Part shown: piece by piece, positions 21,116 through 31,784 of the stretch | How the letters are laid out: every line of letters starts with the position of its first letter | Position numbering within the stretch: the stretch's first letter is position 1 | Source of the DNA: Chinchilla lanigera | Lineage: Eukaryota; Chordata; Mammalia; Rodentia; Chinchillidae | Direction: 5' to 3' | Assembly: GCF_000276665.1 (NCBI RefSeq) | Contig: NW_004955477.1 | Coordinates: forward strand, 6,039,442 to 6,103,441 | DNA length: 64,000 nucleotides | The notes under the pieces: model-generated | What the model saw: only the letters and a program-made list of their open reading frames with translations | Told to the model about the DNA's origin: nothing | Database searches by the model: none | Program-made: the position numbers and the translations under genes

Positions 21116-22789
21116 ATATATATATTTTTTTTTCCCCTTCTTTCTTTTTCTCCTTTCCCTTATCCCAGTTGTTCTTTCCTTTGAGAAATTTCTTTCCCTT
21201 TCATAATACCCATTTTACAGTTTGAGTTTTATTTACTCTTTTAAGTTCTTACACTAGGAAGACAATACGATGTTTACACATGTGAGCCTGATTTATTTCA
21301 CTTATGAGTATGGTCTTTAGTTTCATCCATTTACCTATAAAATCCTTGAGTTTATATTTTTTAAAAGCTGAGTAACATTCTACCGTATAAAAACATCACA
21401 TCTTTTTTATCCATTCCTCAGTCGATGGACATTTTGGTTGTTTCCAAGATTTAGCTATGACAAATTGTGCTGCTATAAATATGGGTGCATATATATCACT
21501 GAGGTATGATGTTTTTAATTCTTCTGGGAAAACATTCAGAAGGTGAGTAGCTGGGTTAGTGGGACCTCTAATTCTAGTTTTGTGAGGAATCTCCAAACTG
21601 ATTTCCACAGTGGTTTCACCAATTTACACTTCTACCAGCAGTGGAGGTGGGTTCCTTTTCCACCACACCCTCTCCAGCATTAGTTATTGGTGATTTCTTG
21701 ATGATAGGAATCCTTTCTGGGGTGAGACAGAGTCTCAGTGTTGTTTTAATTTGCATTTCTCAAATGAGCAATGATGTTGAACATGTTTTTATATATTGAA
21801 CATTATATGTTGAACATTTTTTAATATATTTATTTGCCATTTATAGTTCTTCATCTGATAAGTGTGAATTCATTTCAGATGCCCAGTTTTGGATTAGGTC
21901 TTAGAATTTGGGGGGGGTCTGATTTTTTTTTTAATTCTTTATATGTCCTAGATAGAACTCCTTTGTCTGAGGGGAAGTTGGGTAACATTTTTTTCCCAAT
22001 ACATGGGTTTTCTTTTTACTCTGTTGGTGGTTTCTTTTGATGTGCAAAAACTTTTCAGTAAGATGAGATCCCAGTTGTTGATTCTTTGAAATATTTCCTG
22101 TGCAGTTTGGTTTTTGTTTATAAACTCTTTGCCTACCCCTACGTCTTCAAGGTTTTCGCCTACTTTCCCTTCTAGTAAATTTAGAGTTTCTTTTTTAATA
22201 TTTAGATCTTTGATCCATTTTGACTTTAGTGCATGACATGGGTCTAGCTTTAGTCTTTGACATGTGGAAAGCCAGTTTTTCCAGCACCATGTATTAAAGA
22301 GGCTGTTTTTCTTCCAGTGAACATGTTTGACCCCTTTGTCAAAAATAAGATGGCTGAGTATGTTTGTAGGTGTGTCTGATTCTTCTGATCTGTTCCGTTG
22401 ATCTTCAGGTCAGTTTTTTTTTGCCGGTACCATGCTGATTTTATTACAGTAGCTTTGTAGTATAATTTCAAGTTAGATATTGTGAGGTCTCCTGCTTTTC
22501 TTCATTGTCCAGGATTGCTTTTGTTATTCTAGACCTCTTTTGGCTCCAGATGAATTTTAGTAATGTTTTCTCTAGATCTGTGAGGTATACTACTGGTATT
22601 TTAATTGGGATTGCATTGCATCTGGACAACAATTTTGGGAGTATGGCCATTTTCAGAATGTTGGTTCTTCCTGTCCAGAGCAAGGAATATCTTTCCATTT
22701 TCTGAAATCCTCTTTGATATCTTTTTTCAGAGTACTATAATTTTCAGTGTATAGATCTTTTACCTTCTTTGTTAGACTGATTCCCATCT

Positions 22790-23167
22790 TGGTTACTTTT
22801 GTCTCATTGTTGGGACAAAATACCTGACATCCAGAATTAAGGAAGGAAAAGATTATTTAGTTCACAGTTTGTGTAGGTTTTACTCCATACTCAGCTGGCT
22901 CCAAGGCAGAGGGGCACATGGGAGAGGGCAACAATTCATGGTTGCAGAACACAGCAAAAGCAACAAGAGCAAAAGGGAGGAGCAGCAGCAGGGCAAGCCA
23001 CCCTCTTTCCCTTCCTTATATTGTATGCAAGCTACCCACCCCAGGGCGGGTGTAGCACTCACACCCATAATCCCAGCATTGGACCATGGATCAATCACAA
23101 ACTCTGGAAGCCCACATCCATGACAGCATGAGGCTTTAGGGGGACATCTAGACACAAACCATAGCAA
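22790..23167. mobile_element. LTR-like rodent repeat inserted in L1 ORF2
   Basis: It opens near TTGTTGGGACAAAATACCTG and runs through AGTTCACAGTTTGTGTAGG and CTCCATACTCAGCTGGCTCC. It ends GGGGGACATCTAGACACAAA CCATAGCA, as two motifs read in order. The flanks TGATTCCCA and TTTCTAAGTATTTC join in uninterrupted L1s. Related copies lie at 45041-45160 and 63824-64000. I recognise it as a common rodent interspersed repeat of probable LTR origin but cannot give a family name. Confidence 0.65.
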
Positions 23168-23586
23168 TTTCTAAGTATTTCATTTTTTAAGATGCTATTA
23201 TGAAAAGTGTGGTTTCCCTAGTTTCTCTTTCAATCTGTTTGTTGTTTGTATACATGAATGCTATTGATTTTTCAGTGTTGACTTTGTATCCAGTTGCACT
23301 ACTGAATTTGGCTATTAAATCTATAAGCCTTTTGGTGGAGATTTTGGGATCTTCTATGTAGACTATCATGTCATCTGCAAATAATGATAATTTCACTTCT
23401 TCCTTTCCTATCCTTATTCTGTTTATTTTTCACTCTTGTCTTAATTGCTCTGGTTAATATTTCCAGGATTATATTGAGCAGGAGTGGTGGCAATGGAAAT
23501 CCTTGTCTTGTTCCTGATTTTAAAGTGAAAGCTTTCAGTTTTGTTCCATTTAGCATGATATTGGCTGTTGATTTGTCATAGGTGGC

Positions 23587-23697
23587 TTTTTTTGTTTGTT
23601 TGTTTGTTTTTGTTTTTCTCCGGTACCGGGAACTGAACTCACGACCTTGCGCTTGCCAGGCAGGCGCTTTTGCCACTGAGCTAAATCCCCAGCCCCC
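23587..23697 (-). repeat. ID SINE, antisense, young, in L1 reverse transcriptase
   Basis: A T-rich tail (TTTGTTTG)n is followed by CCGGTACCGGGAACTGAACT and CACTGAGCTAAATCCCCAGC. A perfect 17-bp target duplication TGTCATAGGTGGCTTTT lies at 23574-23590 and 23698-23714. It disrupts ORF2 between conserved blocks of the reverse transcriptase. Confidence 0.97.
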
Positions 23698-25610
23698 TGT
23701 CATAGGTGGCTTTTATCAGAATGAGGTGTGCCTATTTCATGGAGGGTTTTCATCATGAATACATGTTGGACTTTCTCAAAAGATTTTTCTGCATCTATTG
23801 AGATGATCATGTGACTTTTGTCTTTGGCTCTATTGATATGGTGTATTTCATCAATTGATTTGCATATATTGAAGCATCTCTGCACTCCTGGGATGAATCC
23901 CACTTGGTCATGGTATAATCTTCTTGATGACTTGCTGCATTCTGTTTGCTAGTATTTACTGAGAATTTTTGCATCTATTTTCATTAGGGAGGTTGGCCTG
24001 TAGTTCTCTTTTTTGGTTGGGGTTTTGTCTTTTGGTATCAGGGTAATATTTGCCTCTAGGAATGAGTTAGGGAGGATTCCTTTCCTTTCAATTTCATTAA
24101 AGAGTTTGAGAAGAATTGGCATTAAATCTTCTCTAAATTTCTTGTAAAATTCAGCTGTGAATCCATCAGGACCTGTGCTTTTCTTTGTTGGTAAGTTTTA
24201 AATTACATTTTCAATTTCACTGGCTGATATTGAGTTATTCAGGATTTTATCCGCTTGATTCAGCTTTGGTAATTCACATGTATCTAGGAATCTGTCCATT
24301 TTGTCTGTATTTTCCAACTTTTGATAGTAAAGATTTTCAAAGTAAGTACTGATGATATTCTGAATTTCCATAAGTTCTGTAGTGATTTCATCATTTTTAT
24401 TACTTATTGCATGAATGAGTTTTTTCTTTCCTTTTTTGATAAGGTTAGCTAGGGGTTTATCAATTTTATCTATTCTTTCAAAGAAGCAATCCTTTGATTC
24501 ATTAATTCTTTGCATTATTTTCTTAGTCTCGATTGCACTAATTTCTGCTCAGTCTTTATAATTTCCTTCCTTCTTTGGGCTTTAAGCTTGACTTGCTCTT
24601 CTTTTTCTAGAAGCTTGAGTGCAGTGTAAGATTGTTCATTTGTGCTCATTCTATTTTCCTGATGTGGGAATTCACTGCTATAAATTTCCCTCTGCAGACT
24701 GCTTTCATTATGTCCCACAGGTTCCATTAAGTTGTATCTGCATTTTTGCTTGATTGTGAATATTGTTTGATTTTTTCTTTAATTTCATATGTGAATCATT
24801 GGTTGTTCAGGATGGTGTTATTTAATTTCTAGGTGTGTATGGAGTTTTTGTGAATTCTTTTGTCATTAATTTCCTATTTCATTGCACTATGATTACATAG
24901 TATGCATGGAATAATTTCAATTCTTTTGCATTTACTTAAGCATGTTCTTTGTGCTAGTATGTGGTCTATTTTAAAGAAAGTACTGTGTGCAACAGAAAAG
25001 AATGTGTACTCTGATGTTGTTGGGTAGAACACTTTGTAAAGGTCTACTAAATCCATTTGTATACAAGTTTGGTTTGGTTTTATTATTTCTTTGATAATAT
25101 TTTGTCTAGTTGATTTCTCTGTGACAGTTGGGTGTTAAAGTCCCCTGTTATGATTGTGTTACTGCTTATTTGATTTTTCAGGTCTGTTAAAATTTCTCTT
25201 ATATAGTTGGGTGTTCCTGTATTTGGTGCATAACTATTTATGATTGTTATCTCTTTCTCTTGCAGTTTTCCCTTAATAAGCATGTAGTGACTTTCTTTAT
25301 CTCTTTTGATCATTCTGGTTTGAAGTCCACATTGTCTCCAAACAGCATAGGTATCCTTGCTTTTTTCTAGGTTCCTGTTACGTGGAGGATTGTTTTCCAT
25401 CCTTTGACTTTCAGTCTATGAACTTCCTTTTGAGTTAAATGTGTTCCTTCTATACAGCATATTGTTGGATTTTTTTTTTGATCCACTCTGCAGTCTGTTT
25501 CTGTTGAATGGTGAATTGAGATCATTTACACTGGTGGTTATGACTGATATGTGTTGGCTTATCTTTGTCATGTTATTTTCCTGCTGTTGGTTCCTCCTTT
25601 TTCCCTCTGT

Positions 25611-26673
25611 TTAAATGCTTGCTCTGCTTTGTGGTTCCTTTCTATTGTTCTTGGAATTTTGGTCATTTTTATCTCTTTCTGGCCTATCTTTCAGTACTCT
25701 TTGTATGGTTTGTTTGGCATTTATGAATTTCATTAGCTGTTCTTTGTCATGGAAGTATTTTATTTCTCTATTAATTTTGAAAGATAGTTTTGGAGGGTAC
25801 ATCAAAGTTTTGGAAGTAGTTTTGAAAGTTGTTTTCTTTCAGGACCTCAGATACTTCACTCCAAGCTCTTCTTGACTTTATGGTTTGTGCTAAGAAATCT
25901 ACTGTGATTCTGATGGGATTTCCTTTTTAGGTGATCTGTTTCTTTTCTCTAACAGGTTTTAATATTCTGTTCCTTTGCTGAATTTCCAGGATCTTGATTA
26001 TTATATGTCTGGGTGTAAATTTATTTTGGCTATGACTACTTGGAGTTCTATATGCCTCATTTACTGTATGTCAGATTTTTTTTCCATGCTTGGGAAATTT
26101 TCCACTATAACTTCTTTTTCTGTCATTTGTGTTGTGTCTTGCTCTTTTGTTGAAACTTACTAATCTTACTTTGTCTTTGCATCATCTTGCACCTTTTGAA
26201 TTGTTATTTCCTGTTTTTTTTGTTATTTTTAAGAGATCCTTTCTTTCATGATCGTTAGCTGCAATCCTATCTTCAAGGTCTGAAAGTCTATCTTCAGCTT
26301 CATTCAAGTGGTTTTGCCAGCTTTCAATAGAAATTTTAATTTCTTGGATACCTGTTTGAATCTATTTCATGCATTCTAGTTCTTTTCTATATTGTTCATT
26401 GAAGGTTTCCATCATTTTTCTATGCTCCTCTTTTTATCTTTAGATGTGCTGAGCAGTTCTTTCATTATTGTTGTCATTTCTGTTTTTTACTTGAGAGATT
26501 ATTTCTGATCTAACATCCTCTATGGCCTGATGGGACTGTTCCTTTACTTCTCTTACTATAATTGCAGAAATTTCAGGTGCATGACTTTTAAGCTCTTCTG
26601 TGTTGTTGTCTCCTGGACTTGTTCTAGGTGGGATGGAGGTCTGAGACTGCATTTTGCTACTTCTTTTTGTCAT
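25611..26673 (-). pseudogene. L1 ORF1 (RNA-binding chaperone), broken
   Basis: The L1 ORF1 protein coats L1 RNA as a coiled-coil trimer. The start ATG is at 26671-26673, and the first 77 residues are open (26440-26673) with a charged, helix-prone stretch (IIVREVKEQSHQAIEDVR) typical of the coiled coil. The C-terminal domain is recognisable at 25611-25805 (LSFKINREIKYFHDKEQL). The middle part is split by stops and frameshifts. Its order just downstream of the monomer array and upstream of ORF2 supports the assignment. Confidence 0.8.
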
Positions 26674-26699
26674 TTTTGAAGATTGAGAGGTTCCCTAGA

Positions 26700-27002
26700 G
26701 CTCAGCCTCACTCCTGTGATGGTGTGGGAGTGGCATGGTAAGGACCCAAAGGTCCCTGGTGGTCAGTGTATCTCTCACAATGGTATGTGGGGGCAAGGTA
26801 TGGTCACCAATGCTCCCAAAGTTTTCTTGGGCTCAGCCTGGCACCCCCCCAAAAAAAAAGTGTGAGGAGGCATGGCATGGTCCCTGAGCCTCTAGCTCAG
26901 GGCTGTCTAGCACTCAGCCTGGCTCCCACACCAGTAAGGGATGGGGGAAGGCATGTGCACTGAGGCTGCTGAAGGTGTCTGGTGCTTAGCCTGGCCTCCT
27001 TG
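26700..27002 (-). promoter_or_regulatory. L1 5' UTR with tandem promoter monomers
   Basis: On the plus strand, units begin CTCAGCCTSR at about 26701, 26831, 26912 and 26984 (CTTAGCCTGGC), with a diverged unit at about 26762. Each carries a GTGRGRRGGCATGGYATG-like middle and a CCCAAAGGTCCCTGG/GGGCTGTCTAGCA-like end. The spacing is about 62, 69, 81 and 72 bp. The array is GC-richer than its flanks and lies immediately 5' of ORF1. Tandem 5' monomers act as the promoter in mouse L1s; promoter function here is inferred from that. Confidence 0.7.
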
Positions 27003-28390
27003 TTTATTTTTTAATGTACATATTCAGAACAATAAATTGCCCTTCAAGCAATACTTTATCTTCATTTGGAAGTTTCAGTATTTTGGGCTTTTGTTTTTAT
27101 TACTTTAAAGTACTTTTAAATTTCCCTTGTTATTTTTCTTTGGTGAATTGTTTACTTACTGATGGTTTATTTAAATTGTATATGTTTGTGAATTTTTCAA
27201 ATTTTCTTCTGTTAGTGATTATGAATTTCATGCCAGGTATGATGATTTCAATACCTTTAAATTTTAGACTATGTGTGTAGCTTGATATTAGTATACATCA
27301 AGAACCCTTCATGTCCACTTGAAAGGGGTATATTTTCTACTTCTGTTGGATGACATTAGAGTGTACTGTAGATAATTGTTAGTTCTAATTGTTTTATAGT
27401 ATTGTCTATTTTTCTGATTTATTTTCTTGTTTACTTTTTGTCTAGGTATTTCAGTCATTATAGAAAACAGGTGTCAAAATCTCTGAATTCATTGTTGAAT
27501 CATATCTTTTCAAGTCTATTGATTTTCATTTTATGTATTTTAGGTTTCTGTTTTTAGGTGTGTATGTGTTTTTAAGGAGTATGTATTCTTCGTGGATTTA
27601 CCCTGTTATTATTAGTGAATGTCATAATTTTTTCTAGAAATAATTTTGGACATAAAGTCTGTTTTGTCTGATATTAGTACAATCAGTCAAGTTGTTTTTA
27701 ATTATAGTTAGTATATCTTTTCTATCCTTTTACTTTCAGGTTTGTGTCTTTAAAACTAAAGTATGTCTTCTGTAACCAGCATATGGTTGGACCATGTTTT
27801 TAAAAATCATTTTGCCAAATTTGCCTTTTAACTGAAGATTTGAATCTATTTATTTTTAAATAAAATTAATGACAAATTATGATTTATACCTGCCACTTTG
27901 ATATTTGTTTCTTGTATGCCTTGTGTCTTTTTTCTCTTATTTCTCCTTGTAGATTTGATTTACTGTGTAATGTCTAATTTTTTGAAATCTCATCTTGATT
28001 TCCTTTAGTATTTTCTGTGGACCAGATGTTTTGTTCAGGTTTTCTCAGTGTTTGTTTATGTGAAATACCAACACTTTCTTTATTTTTGCAGATTTGTTTA
28101 ACGGTTATAGAATTATTGGTTAACTGTTTCTTTCGTTACTTTTAATATGTGATTTCATTGACTTCTGGCTTTCTAGCTTTTCAGTGTGAAAATAGCTGGC
28201 AATCTTATTGAGGATCACATGTATATGATAATTCACTTCTGTCTTGATACTTTTAAGATTCTCTCCTTACCTTTGGCTTCTGACAGTTTGATTATGATGT
28301 GCCCAGATATGCATTTCTTCCAGGTTATCACACCCAGAGTTTTTTGAGTTTCTTGGAAATTTGTTGTGATTTTAAACAACTGTCGCTAAT
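27003..28390 (-). mobile_element. Old antisense LINE-1, 5' half (resumes after insertions)
   Basis: It continues the old L1 after the inserted elements, from TTTTTTAATGTACATATTCA. It passes through endonuclease-region text (TCTTCTGTTAGTGATTATGA; GTCTGTTTTGTCTGATATTA near 27660) to the ORF1/5' part (TTATGATGTGCCCAGATATG near 28292; GTTTCTTGGAAATTTGTTG near 28349). It has no open frame and the same high divergence as the 16.3-19.7 kb part. Confidence 0.7.
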
Positions 28391-30028
28391 TGTCTTTGAT
28401 GCATTTCCCCAGAGAATGGCTTTTCTCAGTGGGGAAATTTCAAGTAGGGACTAATAAAATCCGTATTTTAAGGTGGAATCTTCTAGGGAACAACCAGGCT
28501 GGTCATTGAGAGCTTATGGGGTTAGGAGTTTGAGGGACTTCTGATTCTTTTCCCATTTGTGTGTGCTGGACTTCTGGAGCAATGACTAACAAGGTTGATA
28601 ATGAGTTTCATCAGAACATTTTTTCAGAATGTTAGTGAGAATAACTCTAGTATCTTTCTATAAGTAATAATATTTAATTTGGTTAAACATTGTAATTCTC
28701 TATCATGTTAAGCAAGAATGTTTTTGCAATGTGTTCTCTTTTATCAGAACTTTTTATAGAAAATAGTTAAATGTATGTTGACCTGGTCATTTATTATATT
28801 TATTATATAACCTATAGCCCTTTCCCTTTTCTCTCTTGATTAGGAAAATATACTAGTATTTTATTATGTCATTGATTTTTACTCATTAGCCCTTGAAAAA
28901 TGCATTTGCAACTGTTGATAAGAGACCTAGTGATTCATACTTTTTTGTCAAAAATTTTCTTTAATTTCACTTTTCTAATTGTCCAAAAATAAGACAAAAA
29001 ATATAAAGCAAATAGTCATTATTCATTTGTATAACATTAAATATTTATATAATATATGCTACATATTATACATCTTCTCAGTCTTAATATTTTTAATTCC
29101 TTTAGTTATTTTGATTTTTTTTTAGTACTGAGAATCAAACTCAGGACCTTGTTCTTGCCAGACAGATGCTGTGCCACTGAGCTACAGCCCCAGCCCTAAT
29201 TCCTTTAGTTATGAACTATTAAATTATAATTTCTTTATAGTATGTTCATCACTTCAGGTTTTCTGAGTCAAAAATGACAAATTTAAACAGCTTGTTGGCT
29301 ATGTTAACATTTTTTGTGTGTGTTATCTTTTTCTGCAAGCCAAGAAAAAAATTTGAAGAACAGTTTTTTTGTTTTCTGTAGTAGGACATTTCCTTCTGTC
29401 CAGGGATTATAACCTATAACTCTTAGAGAAAATTTAAAAAGTGCATTTGTTCATGATTGTTCCCTGTGGACATCAAATGTATTTGAAAACAGGTTGAATT
29501 TACTTTAATCATCAGCTATTTTGAAAGCAGGTATGTAAGAATTGCTTACTAGACTTTCTAAGGGAACTTGGCTAGTTGTTTCCATGCTGGTTCTTTGATC
29601 TAAGTAAGATAACTGTGAGGAATGAGGAGCAGGAGATTTGAAGCTATTATTTTACTCTCATTATTAACAAACGATATCAACAAGCATTTTCCATTTGCTT
29701 CACTGTCCACAGAATTTTTATCATGGTGTTGTAATAAATGTTAGTATATGGATTAAGAAAATAATTAATTTTTCTTTGCTTATTTAAAATTTTGAACTAT
29801 TGTGAACTCTTCAAGTTATATGGTGTTATATGTAAAATTTCCATAACCTTAAAGTGGAACTTTTTTGAGAAATGCTAAGAGAGTTTTGGAGGTTTAAATA
29901 ACTTCATTCAGGCAGATATGAAAAACTAGGGAGACTGTACTACCTGTACAGATTATTGACTTTCAGCCAATAAAAGAGACTTATTTGTTAAATAACAACA
30001 TGTGCATACATATGTTAATCTTACTTTA
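28391..30028. other. AT-rich intergenic DNA with one ID insertion
   Basis: No gene recognised. Apart from the ID at 29114-29196, the sequence appears unique or too old to classify. Confidence 0.35.
29114..29196 (-). repeat. ID SINE, antisense
   Basis: A T-tail, TAGTACTGAGAATCAAACTC, and CACTGAGCTACAGCCCCAGC. A perfect 16-bp target duplication TAATTCCTTTAGTTAT lies at 29094-29109 and 29197-29212. Confidence 0.95.
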
Positions 30029-30039
30029 TATTTATAAGC

Positions 30040-30129
30040 TTTTTTTTTTTTCTCTGGTACCGGGAACTGAACTCACGACCTTGCGCTTGCCAGGCAGGCA
30101 CTTTGCCGCTGAGCTAAATCCCCAGCCCC
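30040..30129 (-). repeat. ID SINE, antisense, young
   Basis: A T-tail, GGTACCGGGAACTGAACTCA, and CGCTGAGCTAAATCCCCAGC. A perfect 15-bp target duplication TATTTATAAGCTTTT lies at 30029-30043 and 30130-30144. It is nearly identical to the 23.6-kb copy. Confidence 0.97.
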
Positions 30130-30144
30130 TATTTATAAGCTTTT

Positions 30145-30529
30145 AATTAATTGTTGAGAATGAATATTAAATTAAGGAAACAAAATTTTAAAAAATGCAC
30201 TTCTGCATTTTTATATTTACTATGTGTTCTGAATCAACACATAGTAATGTTTGGTTATTAATGACTTTCTGTTGTTCTTAGAAGAGGTATTAACACTCCT
30301 CTAGTTCATATTTAAGGCCACATTTCTAACTAATTTCCATGTAGAAGATATGAAAACAAGAAAGGTTCATTTGACCAAAGGGTTATTCTGTGAGGAAAAA
30401 AGATTTGGAAATGATGCATGCTTCCCACTTTAACAGTAACAGGTTGGGGCAATATGAAATCTTTCAGTTTATTTAGCATTCAGCAAATATATTTGGCACT
30501 GGAATCCTTTCCCCGAAGCAAATAGGAAG
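30145..30529. other. AT-rich unique DNA
   Basis: No gene or repeat recognised. Confidence 0.35.
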
Positions 30530-31035
30530 AGAACCATTGTCTTTACAATGGCCAGAAGGACCCTGAGTGATCTAGTCCTCTGATCCTTTCTGACCTAATC
30601 TTCAACCCACCCTATCTGCTCTCTCCAGCTCTCACACTCCAACCACTTTGCTGCTCCTCATCATGAGAACAACCCAGCACACCCCTTTTAGCCACTTTAC
30701 AGTCATGGTTCCTTCCTCCTGGACTACTGATCTCTATGCTGGTCACATGGCCCATCACCTCACTTCCCTCTCTTGTCTCCCTCAGTGTTACCTGGCTAGA
30801 AATTACTCCCTGACAACTCGGCATAAAAAGGTAACTCTCTAGTCCTCTTTGTCTTTCTTCCACCTTTTGTTCCTCTTTTTGAAATAGAATATTCTTTATT
30901 ATCAATTCTGTTCCTCAACCAGAACACCATCTCCATGGGGCAGAGTCTTTGTCCTGTTTGCTAAGGAATCTATGGTGCCTGAGTAGTGTCTGACACATGG
31001 CAGGTGCTTAATTACCAATATACAGTGAATGGATG
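30530..31035 (+). mobile_element. LINE-2 3' end
   Basis: The series CTGATCCTTTCTGACCTAAT, CTCACACTCCAACCACTTTG, 'CACCATCTCCATGGGGCAGA', GTAGTGTCTGACACATGGCA and GGTGCTTAATTACCAATATA follows the L2 3' end in sense, up to the GAATGGATGG terminus. This is an ancient mammalian element. An open frame on each strand here is incidental. Confidence 0.75.
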
Positions 31036-31784
31036 GATAGATGTGTAGATTTTGCTCAAGTACAATGTGTATGTGAAGGCAATAACAGTAGTAATAATAA
31101 TAATAATAACAATGACAACAATAATGAGAATAGCTAGATAACACATATAGAATGCTTCTAGATGCCAAATAGGGTCTGCATGGTTTGAGAGGAAAGTGGC
31201 TCAAAGTATGTGTAGTATGCTAATTTCCAGGAGACAGTTTAGATTTTAATTTCTATGCAATGCGAAGTTACCATCCTTATATGAAGAAGGAGGTGAATGG
31301 TGTTTTGAAACATATTAATTGGGGATAGGAGGGTGTCACAGTGAAGCCTGATTATGTCAACTTGATTGAGTTCCTAATTTGATTTCTTTACCTTCCCTAA
31401 CTGATGGTGTATTCTTGTCTAAGGGACAATCTGTTTAATTTTTTTAAAGGGAGAAGATATTTTTGATAATTCTGAGCTGTGTTTCATGGAACACTATTGA
31501 TTTTTGAAACAGTAAAAGATATATGTATAGAAGTAAGTTTTCATGGTCAATTTTATTTAGAAAATGGAGACTTACACAAGGTCAAAAGACTTCTTAGCTG
31601 CAAAATTTCTCAGTAATATACATTATGAATCTAAGCAAAGGCAAATGCATAGGGTTTTTCCACTGAAATTCTATACCGAACTCTTTACTAAAATAATTAT
31701 TAATATCACTTAATATTACTTGCTGAAACAGGGCTTGGGAAATGCTACCTTGGATAGAGACTAAAATGCCATCAGTTAAGGTTC
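31036..31784. other. Unique DNA with an (AAT)n tract
   Basis: An (AAT)n microsatellite lies at 31091-31109. Nothing else recognised. Confidence 0.4.

Larger units (their letters stand above)
21380..25550 (-). pseudogene. L1 ORF2 (endonuclease / reverse transcriptase), broken
   Basis: ORF2 encodes the endonuclease that nicks target DNA and the reverse transcriptase that copies L1 RNA. It survives as fragments in several frames. Endonuclease: 25083-25400, with INSYAPNTGTPNYIREIL and ITGDFNTQLS; then 24874-25056, with FFKIDHILAQ. The final catalytic motif, SDH in active L1s, appears as CNH here. Linker: 24198-24727. Reverse transcriptase: 23700-23903, with [17 protein letters not shown]; then [19 protein letters not shown] near 23480-23540; then the catalytic FADDM near 23367-23382. 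C-terminal domain: 22250-22698 and 21396-21608, ending STEEWIKKM. An ID and an LTR-like repeat interrupt it. No functional protein is possible. Confidence 0.85.
20510..27002 (-). mobile_element. Nearly full-length younger LINE-1, antisense
   Basis: Read on the minus strand, it has: a 5' tandem-monomer promoter (26700-27002); ORF1 (about 25611-26673); ORF2 with endonuclease, reverse transcriptase and C-terminal domains (about 21380-25550); and a long 3' UTR with ~100-bp subrepeats (about 20560-21115). It is ~6.5 kb including later insertions: an ID at 20738-20812, an LTR-like repeat at 22790-23167 and an ID at 23587-23697. Both ORFs are broken by frameshifts and stops, so it is not autonomous. 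The family resemblance to rodent L1 is clear (e.g. [28 protein letters not shown]). It lies between the Tigger element and the resumed old L1. Confidence 0.88.
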
